This document shows positions 1 through 4,906 of a stretch of 5,226 bases of DNA, piece after piece; position 1 is the first letter of the stretch; each line of letters starts with the position of its first letter. This DNA is from Desulfobacteraceae bacterium (GTDB taxonomy: Bacteria; Desulfobacterota; Desulfobacteria; Desulfobacterales; JAABPS01): assembly GCA_011391835.1 (NCBI GenBank), contig JAABPS010000224.1:1-5226 (forward strand). Direction: 5' to 3'. Position numbers and translations under genes: made by a program. The notes below the pieces were generated by a model. That model made no database searches. It worked only from the letters and a program-made list of their open reading frames with translations, and was not told the DNA's origin.

Positions 1-230
1 TATTGATTTTAGGCATATTTTGTAATATAAATTAGCTTATCAATATCGATAGATCGCCGAATAACTGAGCAGGCTTCAATTCGCTTTCTTGATTTTCTTT
101 TCCCTGCGGACTATTTTTTGCTTCCGGATTTGAAATTTAATCCTAGCGACTTATGTTTGAAATTGAATATGTTAGATAAACTCTGGCATTTATCAATTCT
201 AACACGTATTGAAATTTTTAAGAAAATGCA
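1..230. other. AT-rich non-coding leader, no supportable gene
   Basis: No start-to-stop reading frame of convincing protein character is visible on either strand here. Short open stretches exist: a run of about ten codons on the + strand ending at a stop near 35, and about 34 ATG-less codons on the - strand. Neither can be called. The octamer TTGAAATT occurs three times (130-137, 157-164, 209-216), in a very AT-rich context where repeats arise easily. The stretch probably holds the upstream control region of the first cold-shock gene and perhaps the tail of whatever lies to the left. Confidence 0.5.
170..204. repeat. Inverted repeat upstream of first cold-shock gene
   Basis: Arms TGTTAGA (170-176) and TCTAACA (198-204) are perfect 7-bp reverse complements. 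Nested inside is an alternative hairpin, GATAAA (175-180) with TTTATC (189-194), around an 8-nt loop. The two pairings share bases 175-176, so they compete in part. It lies upstream of the TATAAT cluster, so it could be a DNA operator. If transcription starts further left it would instead be an RNA hairpin in a long cold-shock leader. Function is inference. Confidence 0.35.
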
Positions 231-264
231 TTACATATAATGACATATAATTCGTTTCTATAAT
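231..264 (+). promoter_or_regulatory. Candidate promoter cluster: three TATAAT boxes in a tandem repeat
   Basis: A 10-bp unit ACATATAAT(G/T) is repeated head to tail at 233-242 and 243-252, giving exact -10 consensus boxes at 236-241 and 246-251. A third TATAAT is at 259-264. None has a good -35 hexamer at 16-18 bp. The nearest, TTGAAA at 209-214, is 21 bp from the first box. The position, 22-50 bp before the ATG of the first cold-shock gene, fits a promoter, but which box is used, if any, cannot be read from the sequence. Confidence 0.45.
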
Positions 265-285
265 ATTTTAAAAGAAAGGACGAAA

Positions 286-498
286 ATGGAACAAGGAACC
301 GTAAAATGGTACAATGAAAAAAAAGGTTATGGTTTTATTGAAAAAGATAATGACGGGGATATTTTTATGCATTCCAGCAATATAAAGGATCATGGATTTT
401 TTGTTTTACAAAAAACAGACAGAGTGACATTTGATGTTAAAGAAACTCCTCAAGGTAAGCAGGCTATAAATGTCAGAATTATAAAGGGGAATACATAA
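286..498 (+). CDS. Cold-shock protein, CspA family (first copy)
   Basis: A single cold-shock domain of 70 residues, the normal size for the CspA family. These are five-stranded OB-fold proteins that bind single-stranded RNA and DNA, melt mRNA secondary structure and act as RNA chaperones in the cytoplasm. The N-terminal GTVKWY (4-9), RNP1-type KGYGFIEK (13-20) and RNP2-type DIFMHSSNI (25-33) carry the expected aromatic and basic nucleic-acid-contacting residues. Tyr9 replaces the usual Phe of KWF, and Met28 replaces the usual Val of the VFVH motif. The start is supported by AAAGGA (275-280) five bases before the ATG. The gene is AT-rich and roughly half identical to the second copy downstream, so it is a diverged paralogue rather than a recent duplicate. 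Whether it is cold-induced cannot be told. The long AT-rich leader is compatible with post-transcriptional control. Confidence 0.96.
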   Translation: MEQGTVKWYNEKKGYGFIEKDNDGDIFMHSSNIKDHGFFVLQKTDRVTFDVKETPQGKQAINVRIIKGNT

Positions 499-530
499 GA
501 AAAGAAACATCTTGATTTATTGTTGAAAAC

Positions 531-556
531 GATGTAGTTTCAGTTACGTCTTTTTT
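531..556 (+). terminator. Weak intrinsic terminator-like hairpin between the two cold-shock genes
   Basis: A 6-bp stem GATGTA (531-536) with TACGTC (545-550), including one T-G wobble, encloses an 8-nt loop and is followed at once by six T residues (551-556). AAAA at 526-529 could extend the stem into the T tract past a bulged C. With only three G-C pairs it is weak, so it would end only part of the first cold-shock transcripts, or act as an attenuator allowing some read-through into the second gene. Confidence 0.45.
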
Positions 557-563
557 GGACGCA

Positions 564-637
564 CAGGTTTCGTTCTTGAGGAATTTCCATTTGTCAAAGC
601 GACAACAGCCTGAAGTTTGGAACCGCAAAAAACTTTG
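564..637 (+). promoter_or_regulatory. Possible structured leader of second cold-shock gene
   Basis: Several short complementary segments can nest. CAGGTT (564-569) pairs with AGCCTG (607-612) with one wobble, enclosing TTGTC (591-595) with GACAA (601-605). Next, AAGTTT (613-618) pairs perfectly with AAACTT (630-635) and can grow to 8 bp with two wobbles, although that longer form competes with the first stem for 611-612. The last stem ends right against the Shine-Dalgarno at 638-645. Cold-shock mRNAs of other bacteria have structured, temperature-responsive leaders, so a similar role is plausible here. No known riboswitch or Rfam family was recognised. No convincing promoter was seen between 499 and 637. 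Confidence 0.3.
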
Positions 638-653
638 AAAGGAGGTTGTTACA

Positions 654-854
654 ATGGCGAATGGGACTGTAAAATGGTTCAGTAACCAAAAGGGTTATGG
701 ATTCATCGAGCAAGACGAAGGCCCGGATGTATTTGTTCACCACTCTAAAATAAACGCATCCGGTTTTAAATCCCTTAATGAGGGCGACCGCGTCACATTT
801 GAGATTGAGCAAGGCCAAAAAGGCCCTTCAGCAGTGAATGTGTCTGTTATCTAA
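654..854 (+). CDS. Cold-shock protein, CspA family (second copy)
   Basis: A 66-residue single cold-shock domain protein matching the family very closely. It has GTVKWF (4-9), RNP1 KGYGFIEQ (13-20), RNP2 DVFVHHSKI (25-33) and the later GFKSLNEGDRVTFEIE stretch (37-52), ending at strand five with AVNVSVI. It should be a cytoplasmic OB-fold RNA chaperone binding single-stranded nucleic acid. The start is fixed by a near-perfect Shine-Dalgarno AAAGGAGG (638-645) eight bases before the ATG, much stronger than that of the upstream copy and suggesting higher expression. Its base composition is closer to the transporter genes than to the AT-rich first copy. A strong terminator follows four bases after the stop, so this gene ends the cold-shock unit and is transcriptionally separate from the transporter operon. 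Confidence 0.98.
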   Translation: MANGTVKWFSNQKGYGFIEQDEGPDVFVHHSKINASGFKSLNEGDRVTFEIEQGQKGPSAVNVSVI

Positions 855-858
855 GAAC

Positions 859-895
859 AAAAACGCGCCATTGTTCATAGGTGGCGCGTTTTTTT
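859..895 (+). terminator. Strong rho-independent terminator after cold-shock genes
   Basis: A perfect stem AAAAACGCGCCA (859-870) with TGGCGCGTTTTT (882-893), GC-rich at its core, encloses an 11-nt loop and runs into seven T residues (889-895). It starts four bases after the stop of the second cold-shock gene. The five A residues on the left arm give a U tract on the other strand, so it may also stop leftward transcription. Confidence 0.93.
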
Positions 896-916
896 CAATT
901 GTCATCCCTGATAGGA

Positions 917-1044
917 TTAAACCCTGAGTTTCCCCTTATCCTTATTTTTCATTAAGATATCGATCACGTTAAAGAGTGTCTCCTGCTGTCCATCCTTTTG
1001 TCCGAACTTAAAAAAATAGCGCCTTGACAACAGACAGGGTTTAA
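917..1044. repeat. Perfect 10-bp inverted repeat flanking a 108-bp segment
   Basis: TTAAACCCTG (917-926) and CAGGGTTTAA (1035-1044) are exact reverse complements. The pairing does not extend in either direction, and no target-site duplication is visible outside the arms (AGGA on the left, CGTA on the right). The enclosed segment coincides with most of the possible - strand remnant. It could be a paired operator or a chance match. A miniature mobile element is possible but not supported. Confidence 0.3.
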
Positions 1045-1052
1045 CGTATTTA
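1024..1052 (+). promoter_or_regulatory. Candidate sigma70-type promoter for the transporter operon
   Basis: An exact TTGACA (-35) at 1024-1029 is followed after 17 bp by TATTTA (1047-1052), which matches only the first three positions of the -10 consensus. It would leave a leader of about 255 nt before livG. It overlaps the possible - strand remnant, so at most one of the two readings need be functional. No better promoter was found closer to 1317; TATAGA at 1273-1278 lacks a -35. Confidence 0.3.
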
Positions 1053-1294
1053 TTCCAATCATCTTTATTGGATAAACTGTCAATATTTCCAAAAATTAGA
1101 TAAAGTTATCCACCCTGGCCTTTTATAGCAATAAAGCCTTTTAGTTATACTTGAGTTTTACTGATCTGCCTTTTAATGAACTTTTTTATTGAGAAGACAG
1201 AGCATTTTTGTTCAATAGTATGGGATATTGCTAATTACCCCTTTAACTACTCAGAAAATTTAATGTATTTTTTATAGAGTCCACTTAATTTTCC

Positions 1295-1306
1295 ACTAAG
1301 CTTAGT
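1295..1306. promoter_or_regulatory. Perfect 12-bp palindrome just upstream of livG
   Basis: ACTAAGCTTAGT is its own reverse complement and ends ten bases before the livG start codon. The hexamer TCCACT occurs at 1280-1285 and again at 1292-1297, where it runs into the palindrome. Position and symmetry suit an operator for a dimeric repressor of the operon. The sequence alone does not name a regulator, and no regulator gene is in the window. Confidence 0.35.
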
Positions 1307-1316
1307 TTGAGTACCT

Positions 1317-2075
1317 ATGGAACTGTTAACCATTTCGGACATTTCACTTTCTTTTGGCGGCTTAAGAGCCCTTTCAAATGTGAATATGGAAATACAATCC
1401 GGGCTGATTACTTCAATTATTGGGCCGAACGGTGCGGGTAAAACCAGCCTTTTGAACTGTATTTCCGGATTTTACCACCCTACATCAGGCGAAATTTATT
1501 TCAACAGCCGTCGGTTAACTCATTCTTCGCCCCACCAAGTATCAAATATGGGCATTGCCAGAGCCTTTCAAAATCTGGAGCTTTTTAAGGGAATGTCCGT
1601 GCTTGATAACCTGCTGTTAGCTCGCCACCAGAATCTTCGGTACAATTTTTTTCAGGCGTTCATCTATTTCGGAAAAGCATCCCGTCTTGAAGCAGAAAAC
1701 CGAAAATTTGTGGAAGATGTGATTGACTTTATGGAATTAGAACCCTTTCGCAAAAGAACCGTAGGGAGTTTAAGTTACGGCATCCAGAAACGTGTGGAAG
1801 TTGCCCGTGCGCTGACCCTGGCCCCACATATCCTTCTGCTGGACGAGCCAATGGCAGGAATGAACATCGAAGAAAAGGAAGATATGGTTCGTTTTGTCAT
1901 GGACATTCAAAACGAACGAAACATAACGGTTGTGCTTGTTGAACATGATCTGGGTGTTGTCATGGATATATCCGATTATATTTATGTTCTCGATTTCGGC
2001 GAACTCATTGGTTCCGGCCATCCCAAAGAAGTCGCTGTAAACCCAAAAGTAATTGAAGCCTATATCGGAGAATAA
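1317..2075 (+). CDS. livG: ABC transporter ATP-binding protein, LivG type (HAAT family)
   Basis: This 252-residue cytoplasmic ATPase powers a Liv-type importer through contact with the two permeases encoded downstream. All nucleotide-binding motifs are present: Walker A GPNGAGKT (36-43), Q-loop Gln85 in AFQNLELF, ABC signature LSYGIQKRVE (152-161), Walker B ILLLDEP (172-178), D-loop AGMN (180-183) and switch His210 in VEHD. The end, DYIYVLDFGELIGSGHPKEV (220-239) through AYIGE, is typical of LivG. The signature has Ile156 where most LivG proteins have Gln; from memory, LivG copies sitting beside acyl-CoA synthetases often differ there. The start fits the family N-terminus (LLTISDISLSFGGLRAL), but only a poor Shine-Dalgarno (TGAG, 1308-1311) precedes it. 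Next gene follows after 9 nt. The substrate is not shown by the ATPase. The symbol is by family; a branched-chain amino acid substrate is not implied. Confidence 0.95.
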   Translation: MELLTISDISLSFGGLRALSNVNMEIQSGLITSIIGPNGAGKTSLLNCISGFYHPTSGEIYFNSRRLTHSSPHQVSNMGIARAFQNLELFKGMSVLDNLLLARHQNLRYNFFQAFIYFGKASRLEAENRKFVEDVIDFMELEPFRKRTVGSLSYGIQKRVEVARALTLAPHILLLDEPMAGMNIEEKEDMVRFVMDIQNERNITVVLVEHDLGVVMDISDYIYVLDFGELIGSGHPKEVAVNPKVIEAYIGE

Positions 2076-2084
2076 TCAATTCAC

Positions 2085-4013
2085 ATGGAAAACAGAGATC
2101 ATCTACTACAATACACAATCCCCCAATTGCTCCGATGGCGGGTGCAGTCCACTGGAACAAAAATAGCCTTGAGGGAAAAGGACTTGGGCTGTTGGAAAAC
2201 CTATACATGGGAACAGTATTATGATCTGGTTCAAAAGACCGCTTTGGGCCTTGAACAGCTCGGCATGAAAAAGGGCGATAAGCTGGCTCTCATTGGCGAC
2301 AACATCCCGGAGATGCTTATCATTGCCATTGGCACCCAGTCTCTGGGCGCTATTTCTGCAGGTATTTATCAAACCAGCCTTCCGGATGAGATCGCCCAGA
2401 TGCTTGAGTACATGGATGTCAGCGTTGTCTTCTGTGATGATCAGGAACAGGTGGATAAACTTGTTGAAATTAGAGATCGAGTCCCCCATGTTAAGAAAGT
2501 AATTTATGAAGACCCCAGAGGAATGAGGAGCTATCAATCCGACGACTGGTTTTTGTGCATCGATGATCTCTACAAATTGGGGGAAAAGATTCAAAAACAA
2601 AAACCAGAGTATTTTGATGAATTAATTAATCAAGGAAACCCGGATGATACGTGCCATTTTTGTCTTACATCCGGCACAACTGGCCTGCCTAAGGCAGCCA
2701 TGCTAAGCCATCGCAACTATATTAACATGGGGGTTCAAATCACCAAAGTCGACGCGCTGGAAGAAACAGACGAATATCTTTCATTTTTACCCTTTGCCTG
2801 GATCGGCGAGCAAATGAATTCTTTTGGTGTGGCCATGGCAATTGGAATAACCATCAATTTTCCTGAATCTGTTGAAACCAGCATGGAAGACTTAAAAGAA
2901 ATTGGCCCGCATTTCATGTTTGGCGCACCACGAATTTATGAAACGATCCGTTCACAAATCTGGCTGAAAATCGATGAATCCTACTGGCTCAACAAAAAAC
3001 TTTACGCATATTTCATGAAAATTGGTGAAAAAGCTGCGCAGTACAGGATGGCCGGCAGGAAAATGCCAACCATGCTTGCCGTGTTATCGTGGCTGGGGAA
3101 AATTCTTATCTTTAAGCCATTGATCAACCAAATAGGCCTTCTGCGCCTTCGCCGGGCATATACCGGCGGCGCGGCGTTGGGGCCTGAGTTGTTTACGTTT
3201 TATCAGGCAATGGCCATCAATCTCAAACAGATCTACGGACAAACTGAAATCACAGGCATTGCATATATGCATAGGGATGGAGATGTTCGCCCGCATACGG
3301 TTGGCAAACCCCTGCCCGAAACCAAATGCAAAATATCAGAAAAGGGAGAGATTCTTTCCAATTCACCTTCGGTTTGCTCTGGATATTATAAGTTGCCGGA
3401 AAAAACCAAGGAACTTCTCAAAGATGGATGGCTGCATTCTGGAGATGCCGGGTACATTGATGTGAACGGTCATCTGGTGGTTATTGATCGGGTCTCTGAT
3501 GTCATGCATAATACCGCTGGGGAAATGTTTAGTCCCATGTTTCTTGAAAACAGGCTCAAGTTCAGCCCCTATATAAAGGAGGCCATTATTTTCGGTGATA
3601 AAAAAGATTTTGTTGCGGCATTAATCAATGTCGATCCCATTGTCGTTGGCAAGTGGGCTGAAGACAGGGGTATTTCATATACAACGTTTATGGACCTTTC
3701 GGGCAAACCGGAAGTGGCATCGCTTATCAAAGAGGAAGTGACATCCATCAATCAGAACGCTGAAAAGGCGCATTTTAAAATAAAACGATTTGCCGTTTTG
3801 TATAAACTCCTGGATATGGATGACGGGGAATTAACAAAAACAGGTAAAATACGACGGGAGTTTGTTCAGAAAAAATATCAGAATTTATACGATGCGCTTT
3901 ACGATAAAAAGGTAAACGAAAAAGAAGTAGAGGCCTTTTTTCAATATCAGGACGGACAAACAGCAGCGGTTAAAACGAAAATACTCTTTTACACAATGAA
4001 TGAGGCCGCATGA
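2085..4013 (+). CDS. AMP-forming acyl-CoA synthetase (long-chain fatty acid-CoA ligase type)
   Basis: A 642-residue member of the ANL superfamily. It adenylates a carboxylic acid with ATP, then transfers the acyl group to CoA. Landmarks in order: phosphate-binding A3 loop LTSGTTGLPKAAMLSH (194-209), GGAALGPELF (361-370), A5 YGQTE (384-388), A7 GWLHSGDAGY (448-457), A8 hinge IDRVSDVMHNTAGEMFSP (467-484), and A10 LTKTGKIRR (583-591) with likely catalytic Lys588. Length and layout fit the long-chain (FadD15/ACSL-like) branch, but the acyl chain cannot be deduced; aromatic or branched acids are possible. About 50 residues follow A10, including FFQYQDGQTAAVKTKI (618-633), a tail I associate with synthetases of Liv-type clusters. 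The start is supported by the family-like TIPQLLRWR opening. GGAG at 2067-2070 is 14 nt away, so translation may be coupled to livG. The end overlaps livH by ATGA. No transmembrane segment is evident, so it is probably cytoplasmic. Confidence 0.95.
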   Translation: MENRDHLLQYTIPQLLRWRVQSTGTKIALREKDLGCWKTYTWEQYYDLVQKTALGLEQLGMKKGDKLALIGDNIPEMLIIAIGTQSLGAISAGIYQTSLPDEIAQMLEYMDVSVVFCDDQEQVDKLVEIRDRVPHVKKVIYEDPRGMRSYQSDDWFLCIDDLYKLGEKIQKQKPEYFDELINQGNPDDTCHFCLTSGTTGLPKAAMLSHRNYINMGVQITKVDALEETDEYLSFLPFAWIGEQMNSFGVAMAIGITINFPESVETSMEDLKEIGPHFMFGAPRIYETIRSQIWLKIDESYWLNKKLYAYFMKIGEKAAQYRMAGRKMPTMLAVLSWLGKILIFKPLINQIGLLRLRRAYTGGAALGPELFTFYQAMAINLKQIYGQTEITGIAYMHRDGDVRPHTVGKPLPETKCKISEKGEILSNSPSVCSGYYKLPEKTKELLKDGWLHSGDAGYIDVNGHLVVIDRVSDVMHNTAGEMFSPMFLENRLKFSPYIKEAIIFGDKKDFVAALINVDPIVVGKWAEDRGISYTTFMDLSGKPEVASLIKEEVTSINQNAEKAHFKIKRFAVLYKLLDMDDGELTKTGKIRREFVQKKYQNLYDALYDKKVNEKEVEAFFQYQDGQTAAVKTKILFYTMNEAA

Positions 4014-4903
4014 CCTATTTTTTACAGCTCGTCGTTAGCGGTATTGTGGTTGGATCCATATACGCTCTTTCAGCGCTGGGATTTGTGTTAATTTACAAAT
4101 CCAGCCGAGTGCTGAATATCGCTCATGGGCAGATCATTGCCGCAGGCGCCTTTATCACTTACGCATTCACTGTTTGGGCAGGAATTCCGATATATATTTC
4201 TTTTATTCTAAGCATGATGATTACCTTTTTCCTGGCCATGAGTGTTGAAAGGGTGTTTCTGCGCCGGTTGATTGGCGAGCCAATCATTTCTGTTATTATG
4301 ATAACCATTGGTCTTATGTCCATACTCGATGGGCTGATCTATTTAACTCCTTTTGGTACGGAGAATTTTTCTTTTCCGGAATTTCTTCCCAAAACGCCGA
4401 TTTCAATGGGCGGTGTTTCTATATCCTGGACGCAGCTGGTTGGCGTCATCATTACCGTCATAATGATCATTGCTTTCTCATGGTTTTTTAAAAAATCTAC
4501 TATGGGCATTTCCATGCGCGCTGTTTCCGACGATCAGCTGGCCTCCATGTCTGTGGGTATTTCTGTGCCTAAGGTTTTTGGTCTGGCATGGGCTACGGCA
4601 GGCCTTAGCGCAGCAGCCGCGGGCAGTATTCTGGGCAATATTACCGGATTGAATTTCGACACACTGCATTCCTTTGGCATTATTGTTTTTCCTGTTGTAA
4701 TTCTGGGAGGGCTCGATTCGGTGTTAGGAGCTGTGGTGGCTGGGATCATCATGGCCCTGATCCAGCAATTCGCTAAAGGGTATTTGGATGGAAATTTTGG
4801 CTTATATGGAACCGAACAAGTGTTGCCCTATATTATACTTCTGGTATTATTATTATTCAAACCACATGGCTTATTTGGCATACATGAAATTGAACGGGTT
4901 TAG
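4010..4903 (+). CDS. livH: ABC transporter permease, LivH type (HAAT family)
   Basis: A 297-residue, strongly hydrophobic inner-membrane protein of the LivH branch, forming half of the translocation channel with LivM. Diagnostic stretches are GSIYALSALGFVLIYKSSRV (15-34) followed by LNIAHGQ (35-41), and the cytoplasmic coupling loop GISMRAVSDDQLASMSVGI (166-184) that docks on the ATPase. After these come GGLDSVLGAVVAG (233-245) and the C-terminal FKPHGLFG (283-290). About eight hydrophobic segments are visible across residues 5-28, 33-57, 60-79, 92-113, 139-160, 190-210, 221-247 and 268-284. The length is normal for LivH. The ATG lies inside the synthetase stop (ATGA, 4010-4013), the classic arrangement for translational coupling, which binds synthetase and permease expression closely. 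Membership in the branched-chain amino acid permease family is clear. The real substrate may be a carboxylic acid, given the neighbouring synthetase. Confidence 0.95.
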   Translation: MTYFLQLVVSGIVVGSIYALSALGFVLIYKSSRVLNIAHGQIIAAGAFITYAFTVWAGIPIYISFILSMMITFFLAMSVERVFLRRLIGEPIISVIMITIGLMSILDGLIYLTPFGTENFSFPEFLPKTPISMGGVSISWTQLVGVIITVIMIIAFSWFFKKSTMGISMRAVSDDQLASMSVGISVPKVFGLAWATAGLSAAAAGSILGNITGLNFDTLHSFGIIVFPVVILGGLDSVLGAVVAGIIMALIQQFAKGYLDGNFGLYGTEQVLPYIILLVLLLFKPHGLFGIHEIERV

Positions 4904-4906
4904 ACG

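Larger units (their letters stand above)
917..1105 (-). pseudogene. Possible gene remnant, unrecognised (62 codons, no ATG start)
   Basis: The - strand is open for 62 codons from just after a stop at 1106-1108 to a TAA at 917-919. The translation has natural-looking composition, for example NKDDWNKYVKPC (13-24) and RRYFFKFGQKDGQQETLFNV (28-47), ending in a lysine-rich tail KNKDKGKLRV. There is no in-frame ATG near the beginning; the first is at codon 52. Across the stop at 1106-1108 the same frame continues for only 12 codons before another stop. Its end lies 22 bases from the possibly bidirectional terminator at 859-895, as expected for a convergent gene. I do not recognise the family. It may be the eroded C-terminus of a lost gene, or a chance open frame. 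Confidence 0.27.
896..1316. other. Intergenic region before the transporter operon
   Basis: About 420 bases between the cold-shock terminator and the first transporter gene, with no confident gene. It holds a candidate - strand gene remnant (917-1105), a 10-bp inverted repeat, a candidate promoter (1024-1052), a GATAA-AG-TTATC dyad at 1099-1110 and a 12-bp palindrome (1295-1306). The 8-mer TAGCAATA (1126-1133) reappears inverted as TATTGCTA (1226-1233), which may be chance. The right part (1110-1290) is AT-rich, as expected of a control region. Confidence 0.6.

Noticed and set aside
1..120. ATG-less - strand open stretch of about 34 codons
   Set aside because: Bounded by stops on both sides, very short, no start codon and no recognisable similarity; left as non-coding.
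557..640. Possible cyclic-di-GMP (GEMM) riboswitch suggested by ACGCACAGG near 559-567
   Set aside because: Only this short string resembles the class. The conserved downstream segments and the tetraloop-receptor arrangement could not be found.
594..818. 74-codon open frame on the - strand across the second cold-shock gene
   Set aside because: It is antisense to a certain CspA-family gene and its translation has no recognisable motif, so it is a shadow frame.
917..1044. Miniature inverted-repeat mobile element
   Set aside because: The arms are only 10 bp and there is no target-site duplication, so the pair is reported as an inverted repeat and not as an element.
1221..1235. Possible sigma54 promoter TGGGATATTGCT upstream of livG
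   Set aside because: Spacing between the GG and GC elements is several bases too short for the -24/-12 consensus.
2106..2600. 164-codon open frame on the - strand within the synthetase gene
   Set aside because: Long, but wholly antisense to a well-supported enzyme with family motifs in the + frame, and without a plausible ribosome binding context or motif.
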